From Aquila chrysaetos chrysaetos (taxonomy: Eukaryota; Chordata; Aves; Accipitriformes; Accipitridae), in assembly GCF_900496995.4 (NCBI RefSeq), contig NC_044007.1, forward strand, positions 982,960 to 1,046,959: a stretch of DNA of 64,000 nucleotides. The letters are read 5' to 3'. Below are positions 1 to 8,251 of this stretch, in pieces. Under the pieces are notes generated by a model, which saw only the letters and a program-made list of their open reading frames with translations, was not told where the DNA came from and ran no database searches. Position numbers and translations under genes: made by a program. Numbering within the stretch: position 1 is the stretch's first letter; every line of letters starts with the position of its first letter.

Positions 1-178
1 GTCAAGAGCAGCGCTCCGTGGCCGGGTGAAGCCACCGATGGAGCCAGACTTTGGGCGCCAGAAACCTCGAGCATGGCTCATTTCCTAGGGATTCTCCATT
101 CTAGCGTGGATTCACCAGACAGGATATTTTGGGCTCACGCTTCTTTTGGAGAGCGAGGCCGTGCCGCTAACCCTTCAC

Positions 179-1567
179 TTTCTTCCTTTCGGCAGCATCC
201 CGTCCTGGCTCTTTAGCTCCGGCGGGTTCCTTCAGCAGCATTCCTTGGAGGCAGGTCCGGATAAGCGCCGCGATGCGAGCCGTCTCCTCCCGCCTCGTGC
301 AGTAGACGATGATGGAGTCCAGGCACCCAAAACGTTCCCCTCGCAGCAGGGCGATGAGGGCCTGCGGGGCAGAGAAGGGGGTGAAGGTCCCCCCAAAAAA
401 GGGCTGGGGATCTTCTCTCCTAGAAGATCCACTCTGGATCCAGCGTCACAGCAACAAATCCGATTTCTTTAGATCCATCCTTGTCCCTACCTGATCCCTG
501 TCCCTGTCCATCGAGACAGAGAGGTGCAAGTTTGGGGGCACGGCGGCGGAACGCACGGCTATCCCTTCCTCTGCTGGGATGCCGAGGTGTTGGGCCACGT
601 CCCGTGCCGTGGCCAGGGTGGCGGTTGCCGTCAGGCCCAGGAAGCAACGCACGCCCAGGCGATCCCGGAGAACCTGCCAAGAAGAAGGGAAAAAACCCAA
701 AACGGGAGCCCGACATCCCTCCTGGCCCCGATGGGTTCCCTCCGCCTCGGGGTGGGTTTTCCCCCTCACGCACCTTGCAGAGCTGCAGGTAGCAGGGACG
801 GAAATTGTGGGACCACTCGGAGACGCAGTGAGCTTCGTCGATGCAGGCGAAGGCCACGGCCGGCAGCTGATCGGCGGAGGGCAGGCAGCCGGATCCCGAT
901 CCGCTTCCGCCAACCAGGGCCTCGGGGGACAGCAGCAGCACCTGCACCTCGCCCTGCCTCACCTGCACCGGGAGCACCGGATCAGGGAGGAGAGAAGCAC
1001 AAGGGATGCTTTACCCGCTCTCCCAGGGGAACGGCCTGGCCGGGACATGGCATCGCCGCTGTCCGGCACTGCCCTCACCGGGATCACGCGATCGCGTGGG
1101 TACGGCGATGGTGGCGGGGACCCGAGCGTGCACGGTCCTCCCCGGCGAGTTCAGAGCCCCCAGTCCCTCACCTTCTCCATCACCGCTTCCCGTTGGGCTT
1201 TGGTCATGTTGGAGTGGATGCAGACGGCCTTCAGGCACGGCGGCAGCCCCGAGACCTGGAAGCGAAGCCCGTCACTTGGCCACGCTGGCCTCCGGTGACT
1301 TGGGGGGGAACCCCCACGGACACCCACCTCCCCCGTTTTGGGTGCACGCGAGCCTTGAACGGCAGCAACACACACCCGGCGGCATCCTCACGGGGGTTGG
1401 GGTGGGAGAACCGGGATATCCGAGCGGTACCTGGTCATCCATCAGGGACACCAGCGGGGAGATGACCAAGGTGAGGCACTGGGAGCGCTTGTGGTAGAGG
1501 TAAGCGGGGAGCTGGTAGCAGAGGGACTTCCCCATCCCCGTCGATAACACCACCAGCGTGGACAGGC
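179..1567 (-). CDS. RECQL4: RECQL4 exons 11-15: helicase lobe 1 and start of lobe 2
   Basis: Exon 11 (1431-1567) carries motif [16 protein letters not shown], and motif Ia, [14 protein letters not shown]. Exon 12 (1172-1255) gives [17 protein letters not shown]. Exon 13 (774-962) carries motif II in [20 protein letters not shown], the DEAH box plus RecQ aromatic-rich loop. Exon 14 (491-673) carries motif [13 protein letters not shown], and [11 protein letters not shown]. Exon 15 (179-361) opens lobe 2 with motif [22 protein letters not shown]. Bases 1-178 are intron. Human RECQL4 has P where this Walker A has S (STGMGKS against PTGAGKS); the catalytic Lys and Ser are intact. Confidence 0.96.
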
Positions 1568-4500
1568 CTGGCAGGACGAGGGGTTGGGGACTTCGCTTGA
1601 GGGGACAACCCGGCCACCCCGCACGGGAGGGGATCACGGGGAGCCCAAACCGCGTGGAGGAAAGGAGGTCGTGGGGGAAATAAACCCACCGGAGAGGATC
1701 CTCATGACGGTCACCTCCTGGCCCGGGCGGAAGGAGCTGTAGCCCAGCGCCTTCAGAGCCTCAAACACCTCCTCCGGGGTCTCTGCAGGGGGAAGGACAC
1801 CCAGTCAGGCGAGGACCAGAGGGGCCAAACCCACCCGGCCCCGCTCCGAGCGCCGCGGGGAGCCGTACCTCGCACCTTCCCCTCCGGCCCCAGGCCATAG
1901 AGGGGCTCCATGGGTGCAGGGGGGGCGGGCGGCTGGTACACCGGCTTCCGTACATCCAGGTAAGTCGTTGCCTCTAAAACCTTCTCGGATCTTTCCTGGT
2001 CGCTGGTTCCGTTCTCTGCCAGGGATGAAGGCAGCAATCGGGAACTGCAGGCAGCTTTTCCTACCCTGCCTGGACACCCACTGCCACGCAGGAGCACGCA
2101 CAGTGAGCCTGCCTGTATTTTAGGCCGGCGTTCCCGGAGGAGACACATCCCAGCGTAAACCCAGGCCGCTGAAGCCACCTTTTGATGCCAGGCAAACCCT
2201 CCCGGGAGCGCAAACAAACTTCCCACAGGGAAAAGGAAACGATTCCACATCTCCTGGAGTTCATCCCGGAGCCAGCCACAGCGTGTCAGCGGAGAGCGAG
2301 GCAAGCTGGCAGGCCAGCAAGCCACGGGGCCTCACCAGAGAAGGAGAGCTCTCGGCAGACGGTGTTGGTCCTGCGAGCCACTTCTTCCAGCGTGGGCAGG
2401 GGAGCCTCTTCCTCTTCTTCCGCGCAGCCGCTCTCCTCCGGCAGCGGGCCGGCAGCTGACTCTGCAGGTGGGAAATGGGTCCCTTCTCTACTTAAATCCA
2501 CGGTAAAGAAACTGCCTTGTTTTTTCACCCTCTTCCCACAAGTTCTTATCCCTGCAAATCCTTAAGCCAACAGTGGAGAGAAGCCGCAGGGAGGTGGGAA
2601 AGCCCGACAGATGCTTCCCACCCTCCAGCCTCTGCTATGTCTGCTCCGGCACAGCCGGATCCGAACCCGCCCCACAGCTTTGCCAAACAAACCCCATAAT
2701 CCGGCGTTCAGAGCCTTACCTCGGCCCTGGCACGCTGATGCCCAGTGCCCCGTCCCGCCGCACCTGAAGCAGACGTCCGAGCTTCGGTCGATGGATCCGC
2801 TGCCTCCTCCGAACTGCTCTGCTTTCTTCTTCCACTTCTGCTTCCACACCTGTGAAGCAGGACCACCTCCAGTTATTTTTATATTATTATTTTTAATAAA
2901 AGTACATTTTATTACGTTTTACCTTGCCCCAGCACCGGAGTTCTGCCAAAGCGCTGCATAAGCATGCCAAGCTTTAAAAAAATAAAGGCAATTTTCTTCC
3001 AGCTGATGCTCGCCTCACCCAGAGATGATCCCGAAAGATTTCACATTAATTAAAGGGGAGATATTAAAAAAATCCTAGGACTTTGTGGCAGAGCTGAAGC
3101 CAAAAAGGCCATGTGGCCTCTTTACCCAGCAGGACAAGCCCGCTACGGCAGGTCTTTCCCCTCGCATGGCGTTTTCAGGGCGAAGCTGCTGCTGAAGGCA
3201 GGGAAGTCAGGCAGCAGCGGGAGGGGCAGGGAGCTGAGCCGTGCCTCCTGCCTGCGCGGTCACAAAATAAAAAGATAAATTAACTAGAAGGTAAAATATG
3301 GAAATTGAAAGAACGACACAAAGATGAGCGAGAGCCGGAAGAGTTTTAAATTCATCCTGGGCCAGATGAACTTAAATTTGACTGGAAATGGGTTTGGCGG
3401 TAAGAGCGGGCGAGCAGCACGGTCCTGTCCGGCGGGAGGCTTTTGGTGATGCCCTGGGACATGCCGGTGGTGCCGAGGCAGCCGCCGAGCGGGGACGTTA
3501 CCTGCTTGCGAAGGCGATTTCCCCGCAGGGCGTATCCTCGGACGTAAGATTTCTTCTTCAGGTTAAGCCTGACGAAGTTGCCGCCTCTCTGCGCAGGTGC
3601 TCTGTGGGGAGAGAGATTGGCTAGGAACCCCCCTGCCCACGTGTGGCATCGGCTCGGGGGGGCCATCGGGTCCCCATCCTCCCCCCGCCACCCCTCAGCT
3701 CCTGCCTGCACCCAACGCCCTGCCTGCAAAACGGCTTTGAGGGAAATAAACTCGAAATCTTTCATCCCTTAAACGTGACCAAAGGTGTCGCGGACACTCG
3801 CGGAGAGGCGAAACATTTGCAGGGCATAATTATGTACAAAAATCAGACTTAAAAAAAAAACCAACCACCCCAAACTTATTCCTTCCCCCTCTCCAAATCC
3901 CTGACTTAAGACAAAGAAGGAGGAATTAGGGAAAGAACAGCTCACTATTTATAAAAATTAAGAGGAAATAGCTCCCTGGGCTCTCTCAGTGTCCTTTTCC
4001 AAGCACATCTTCATGCTTTGGAGCACCACAAGGCATCGTCGCAGCCCGTGACCTGAAGGGCTCTGGCAACCCCCCCACGGGAGTTTGAAGCGAGCTGTGA
4101 GCTATGCCAAGGCAGGCGAACCTGCAGCAGAGCGCCCGGCGGCGCTGCCAGCACACCGGCAGCGCCGGGAAGTTGGCAGGACCTACCTGGCAGCACCAGC
4201 TCTGCGGGTGGGTCTGGGCTTCTCCTCCTCCTCCAACTCCCCCAGGATGTTTTCCGAGGGATCTGACACCTTCCCGCTCTCCTTTTGGGCTGCCGCACAC
4301 TTTTCTTCCTCCTCCTCTTCCTCCTCACTCTGCTTCAGCCCACTGGCAGCGCCGAATGTTGCCTTGGCTGAGTCCCGGCGGCACCGCCTGAGCTTTGCGG
4401 GAGCCGCCGCACCATCTCCACCATCTCCGCGTGGCCTTTTCCTCCCGGAATCTTCCACTGATGGTATCCCACCGCCTCCATCCTGCTCTGGGGGGGCACA

Positions 4501-6458
4501 TCCGATCTCTCCCCGCTCCCTCTCTTGCGTGGCACCCAGGATTGTCCCTTCATCCCCCGGTGTCCCCTGGCACCTCCGCAGCCAGCCAGGATCCAGCGAG
4601 CCCAGTCTCTGTGCCACCGTCCGCTTCAGCTGCTGGAATTTATTTGGCGGCGGCAGCAGGGGGGGGCTTCAACCCTGCAGCGAGGACGATGGGGGCCAAC
4701 CCCGACACTGAGGGAGGAAGGAGGAGATCTCCTGGCTCGCCTCCCTCACTCTGCGAAGCCTCCGCCGGCGCTGTGGCTTTGTCACTTGTCCCCAAATTTG
4801 TCTGAAGCCCAGGGACAGCCAGGGTTCGCCTGACAGTGGGGGTCCTCCTCGGGGTCAGGGGTGTCTCCTGTGGATGGGGGAGAAGGACAGACGGGGGTCA
4901 GATCGTCCTCTGAAACTCCGCACCCCATCTCCAAATCAAAGGGGACCTTCGCCGGCATTTGTGGGTGCTCTGCACCCTCAGCTCCCACCCTCTGCTAACA
5001 GCGGGGGGCTCTGGCAGGAGGGGGCTGTGATTTTGGGGGGCTCTGGCAGGAGGGGGCCGCAATTTCGGAGTGGCCAGAGGGGGGGAAAAAAACGGTCACA
5101 AGCAGCTTCAGTAGAAGCTTCTCTCTGCGCTGCAGCGGTCAGCGCCAATTCCCGGCCAGCCCTGACCTTCCCGGCAGCTCCCAGGTTGGATTTCAGCTTC
5201 ATCCCGTAGTATTGTGCCGAGGCTTTCGGCACAGCGCAGCTGCGGCGGCTCAGCCTGGGGGTTTTCGGCTGTCGGTTCAGGTGTGCGCCCCAACAACCGG
5301 ACTCCAGCACCTGCAATGACACTGCAAACCGTTAAATCCAAACCGTTAAATCCCCAAACCTGTTAAATCCAAACCTTTAAATCCAAAAAACTTGAATCCT
5401 ATCATGAAGATGAGCTCCAATACCTCTGAGAGGAGAAAGGAGCTAGACAACAAGCTCGATATGATCACACCGCGGCATCTTTTGGCCGCAGGCAGCACGT
5501 CCAGTGCGCTTTGGGGTGAAAAATGCAGTCCTGGGGCATTTATCACCTCGCCCCAAGCACAGGGGCTGGCTCGATCGTTGCCTCGTTAAGAGGCTGGTTA
5601 AAATGAGCCCACGATTTCAGCAGCCTGGATGCTGGCGAGCGTAAAGGGTGCGAGGGATCACAGGCGTTCGGTTTCCCACCCCCACGGTGCCCTTATACGC
5701 TGTTTGGGGTGTCTTATTCTCCCACAAAACCAAAAATACACATTATATGGTGCCAATTAGACAATTTTCCTTGCTAAGGTCAAATAAACCCCCTTATGAA
5801 CAGGCAGGACAAACATGGCTTTGTCTGCAGTAAAGGACAAAGCACAAACACCCCAAAGCGGTCGTGTCAAGGGTGAATCTCGGGGGGTTCAAGGTTCCCA
5901 GAGACAAAACCCAAGGCCAAAGTCAGGGTGGTTCTCCTGTACCTGCTCTGGGGCTGCCAGTTGGCAGGAGGGACTGAGCTGGGAGGGATCTGACTCCTCT
6001 CTCTGCTGCTTGAGCATCCTGTACTCCTTGTAGAGCCCTGTGACAGATTGTCAAGACCGTTTTTTGGTGTATTTGGTACTTACCGGAAAACCCCAGCAGT
6101 TCCCACACCAAGTACAATCAATGTGTGTCACCAAAGACCCCCCCTGACATCAAACCAACCCGATGATGAGCGTCCAGCTCGGCACGAGGGGTCACCCCCA
6201 CCCACGAAGCACCCACAGCTCCGGCCGAGCGCTCCACCTGCCTGTGGGGGGAGCCCAGCACCACCCAGGACCCTAAAATACCCCCTCAGGGTGGGGGGGT
6301 GGCAGGGCTGGCACTCACGTCTGGTGTCCTCCGGAGCCGCCTCGATGTCAGCCTGCGAGGCAAACATGTAAAAAGATCATTATTTCAGGCTATGGAGCAA
6401 GTTATCGTTATTTTCTGCTGCCATGGAACGAGAGAGGGCTGGCTTGGGTTTTGTTTTG

Positions 6459-6493
<35 letters not shown>

Positions 6494-7226
6494 AACTGCG
6501 GTTGGGGCAGCATCACGCTTGTTCCTGACTCTGGGATGTCTGTTCTCCTATGATTTCTTTAGGTGTAAGATGTACCTTATAGAAATGGAGGTGCCCCATT
6601 GATGGAGGGGATCTCACCATAGGGTGCCCCTTTGGTGGGGGACTGGGTTAGGGGTGCTGTGGGGTACCTCTGTGATAGGAGTCTGGGTTAGGGGGGCTGT
6701 GGGGTGCCCCACTGATGGGGGGCTGGGTTAGGGGTCTCACCGTGGGGTGCCCCATTGATGGAGGGCTGGGTTAGGGGGCTGTGGGGTGCCCCTTTGGTAG
6801 GGGGCTGGTTAGGGGAGCCATGGGGTGCCCCACTGATGGGGGGTCTGGGTTAGGGATCCTACCACAGGCTCTCCCTTTGGGGGGTCTGGGTTAGGGGTGC
6901 TGTGGTGTGCCCCTGTGATAGGGGTCTGGGTTAGGGGTGCTGTAGGGTGCCCCACTGATGGGGGGGCTAGGTTAGGGGTCCCACCACAGGGTGCCCCACT
7001 GATGAGGGGCTGAGTTAGGGCTCCCCCCCGTCTACTGCCACAGGCCTTGGCCGGAGCCCACCGCCAGCAGCCGGCTGAGGCTGGATGCCGGGGAAAAGCC
7101 CCTCTCTCACAGCTCTCGACCCCCCCCCCGCCCCAAAGGCACCTGGCTGGGCTTCCTCCGCCGCTCCCGCAGGAAATCCGCCTCCCACCGCTTCAGCAGG
7201 GCCTTCACCTCCTGCCGCCGCTCCAT
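179..7226 (-). CDS. RECQL4: RECQL4, ATP-dependent DNA helicase Q4 (5' part of gene, 15 coding exons; 3' end off the left edge)
   Basis: RecQ-family 3'-5' DNA helicase of replication initiation and genome maintenance, nuclear and in part mitochondrial in other vertebrates. Coding exons, in transcript order on the minus strand: 7143-7226, 6319-6352, 5943-6037, 5167-5310, 4187-4867, 3502-3601, 2720-2849, 2336-2461, 1869-2015, 1690-1782, 1431-1567, 1172-1255, 774-962, 491-673, 179-361. Every junction uses GT/AG and the phases agree, giving about 803 codons if one surplus base in the 4187-4867 exon is ignored. Order of parts: Sld2-like N-terminus, basic/acidic linker, CCHC zinc knuckle, then helicase motifs 0 to IV. 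The remaining helicase lobe and C-terminus would lie left of base 1. The ATG at 7226 was chosen because the following residues [15 protein letters not shown] align with the start of human RECQL4. The gene is head-to-head with LRRC14. Confidence 0.95.
1690..2461 (-). CDS. RECQL4: RECQL4 exons 8-10: acidic linker to motif 0 (FRPGQE)
   Basis: Exon 8 (2336-2461) encodes a linker with a Glu run ([19 protein letters not shown]). Exon 9 (1869-2015) starts [11 protein letters not shown] and ends with [14 protein letters not shown], matching human LPLYSLGPSGQ. Exon 10 (1690-1782) encodes [20 protein letters not shown] followed by [11 protein letters not shown]. This is RecQ motif 0, the adenine-sensing FRPGQ motif, and aligns directly with human [30 protein letters not shown]. 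All introns here are phase 1. Confidence 0.93.
2720..3601 (-). CDS. RECQL4: RECQL4 exons 6-7: basic NFVRLN block and CCHC zinc knuckle
   Basis: Exon 6 (3502-3601) encodes [17 protein letters not shown] and [10 protein letters not shown], matching human [27 protein letters not shown]. Exon 7 (2720-2849) continues [16 protein letters not shown] and then [14 protein letters not shown], a perfect C-x2-C-x4-H-x4-C retroviral-type zinc knuckle. The human protein, as I recall it, lacks the second cysteine here (CFLNEQFDHWAAQC), so the bird version keeps a more canonical metal site. The knuckle is known to bind nucleic acid in other vertebrate RECQL4 proteins. The intron between the two exons (2850-3501) is unremarkable. 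Confidence 0.95.
4187..4867 (-). CDS. RECQL4: RECQL4 exon 5: long low-complexity linker exon with [14 protein letters not shown] block
   Basis: The diagnostic block [15 protein letters not shown] near 4617 matches human [15 protein letters not shown]. It is followed by an acidic stretch rich in Glu (about 4240-4330) and a basic, Pro-rich stretch. The acceptor at 4868-4869 is preceded by a good pyrimidine tract, and the donor at 4185-4186 reads CCAG then GTAGGT. From the acceptor the phase-0 frame is open but meets a stop just before the conserved block. The two frames join if the G8 run at 4659-4666 (plus strand) has seven bases. Most of this exon is poorly conserved between classes, so only the [10 protein letters not shown] block is certain. 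Confidence 0.85.
5167..7226 (-). CDS. RECQL4: RECQL4 exons 1-4: Sld2-like N-terminal region
   Basis: Exon 1 (7143-7226) encodes 28 residues ending RRRKPSQ. Exon 2 (6319-6352) is a 34-nt exon encoding [11 protein letters not shown], close to human DDVEAAPEETR. Exon 3 (5943-6037) gives [11 protein letters not shown], matching human LYREYRTLK. Exon 4 (5167-5310) contains [13 protein letters not shown] and [10 protein letters not shown], matching human CWGPHLNR and DYGQRLKANL. These short conserved blocks are typical of the N-terminal domain, related to yeast Sld2, that supports replication initiation. An in-frame ATG at 7394 without an intervening stop would add 56 residues; it is less likely because it has no counterpart in the human protein. 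Confidence 0.93.
5326..5384. repeat. Four tandem copies of a 14-bp unit beside the RECQL4 exon 4 acceptor
   Basis: The unit aaaccgttaaatcc is repeated four times with small changes. On the transcript strand it reads as repeated TTAAC motifs and lies 15-75 bases upstream of the exon 4 acceptor (AG at 5311-5312), within RECQL4 intron 3, where a branch point would be expected. Confidence 0.8.
6453..6485 (+). repeat. Poly-T tract in RECQL4 intron 1
   Basis: An almost uninterrupted run of T follows tgggttttgttttg. No SINE or LINE body is recognisable beside it, so it is listed only as a homopolymer tract. Confidence 0.85.
6588..7032 (+). repeat. G-rich minisatellite, about 40-bp unit, RECQL4 intron 1
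   Basis: The unit begins gggttaggggtgctgtgggg and continues with a variable tgccccactgatggggg-like half; the spacing is about 40 bp over roughly eleven copies. Each unit holds several runs of three or more G on the plus strand, so it is G-quadruplex-prone. It lies between RECQL4 exon 2 and exon 1. The same family, in the same orientation, is found at about 7.69-8.15 kb. Confidence 0.9.
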
Positions 7227-7685
7227 GGCGCCCAGAGAGGGTTCGGGTGCCGGGCAGGGATCTCGGGGAAGAGGCTCCGAGGCCTCCTGAGGGACCGGGA
7301 GCCGCCCGGGGTTGTGTGTGTGAGGGAACCCAGGGGTCCGTGCCTCAGAGCGGCGGGTAGAGCGAACCTCCCGCTCCCGCCTGGCTTCGACCAATGGGAA
7401 GGGAGGGAAAGGTGACGGACAGCGGCAAAAGCCAACGGGCGGGGTGAGGAGAGGCGGTGCCGCCGAGGAACGGCGTTGGGGACCGCCTCCCTTGGTCAGC
7501 CTCGCTCTCTGATTGGTGCGGAGGGGTGGGGTGGGGTGGGCCGTGCTGGGCGCTCAGTGCGCATGCCCGGAAGCGGGGCGGCTGTGGGGGTCCGGCGGGG
7601 AGAGTGGGGGGCTGCGGGCGCGCGGTGAGTGGGCGGGGCCAGCGGCCGCCGCCATGTTGGGGGGGGGGGGGGAGAAGAAGAAGCT
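7050..7685. promoter_or_regulatory. CpG-rich bidirectional promoter of RECQL4 and LRRC14
   Basis: A dense CpG segment holds RECQL4 exon 1 on the minus strand and a probable LRRC14 non-coding first exon on the plus strand, less than 400 bp apart. Visible elements typical of TATA-less housekeeping promoters: CCAAT at 7391-7395, GC box gggcgggg at 7437-7444, inverted CCAAT (attgg) at 7512-7516, NRF1-type tgcgcatgc at 7558-7566, ETS-type ccggaagc at 7567-7574, and a GC box directly after it. No TATA box is seen. The transcription start sites themselves cannot be fixed from sequence. Confidence 0.8.
7575..7624 (+). other. LRRC14: Putative LRRC14 non-coding exon 1 (3' end defined by splice donor)
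   Basis: A strong donor, gcgcg then gtgagt, is at 7624/7625, just downstream of the NRF1/ETS/GC-box cluster. A matching acceptor, cttctgcccgcag, ends at 8230. Splicing them leaves a 21-base leader before the LRRC14 ATG at 8252 and removes the whole second G-rich minisatellite. The 5' boundary given here is a guess. Confidence 0.4.
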
Positions 7686-7689
7686 GTGA

Positions 7690-8150
7690 GGTGTCCCTGT
7701 CATGGCGGGGGGTTAGGGGGGCTGTGGGGTGTCCTTGTCATGGGGGGGTGGGTTAGGGGGGCTGTGGGGTGTCCTTGTCATGGGGGGGTGGGTTAGGGGG
7801 GCTGTGGGGTGTCCTTGAAGTGAGGGGAAGTGGGTTAGGGGTCCCACTATGGGGTGCCCCTTTGGTGGGGGGTGGGATGGGGGGGGCTGTGGGGTGTCCT
7901 TGTCGTGGGGGTCTGGGTTAGGGGGGCTGTGGGGTGCCCCACTGATGGGGGGGGTGGGTCTGGGGTCCCACCATGGGGTTCCCCTTTGGTGGTGGGGGGG
8001 GCTCGTTTAGGGGTGCTGTGGGGTGCCCCTCTCATGGGGGGCTGGGTTAGGGGTCCCACCACGGGGTGACGCTTTGGTGGGGGTCTGTTTTAGGGGGGCT
8101 GTGGGGTGCCTCTTTGAGGGGGGGGGCTGGGTTAGGGGTCCCCCACTGCC
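7690..8150 (+). repeat. G-rich minisatellite, about 40-bp unit, LRRC14 5' intron
   Basis: Same family as 6588-7032: units of 39-40 bp beginning gggttagggggg and followed by ctgtggggtgtccttgtcat-like sequence, about eleven copies. The first copies (7690-7830) are nearly identical, suggesting recent expansion. The array starts just after a G run at 7659-7673. It lies inside the inferred LRRC14 first intron. Confidence 0.9.
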
Positions 8151-8251
8151 ACAGGGTGGGGGTCCCAGCGCTCCCCCCAACCTCGCCTGCCGCCTGTCGT
8201 CCTCCCCCCTTCCCCCGCTTCTGCCCGCAGCCCCGCTCGGCGCCGGGCGCC

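Noticed and set aside
524-1465. 313-codon plus-strand frame
   Set aside because: Antisense to RECQL4 helicase exons in GC-rich DNA; no family motif, and it crosses RECQL4 exon boundaries.
7648-7676. ATG in a strong Kozak context (gccgccgccatgttggg) as the LRRC14 start
   Set aside because: It leads into a G run and minisatellite and lies inside the inferred first intron; the ATG at 8252 begins the conserved LRRC14 N-terminus.
6588-8150. Interstitial telomeric repeat
   Set aside because: The motif gggttagggg occurs once per 40-bp unit and is not a (ttaggg)n tract.
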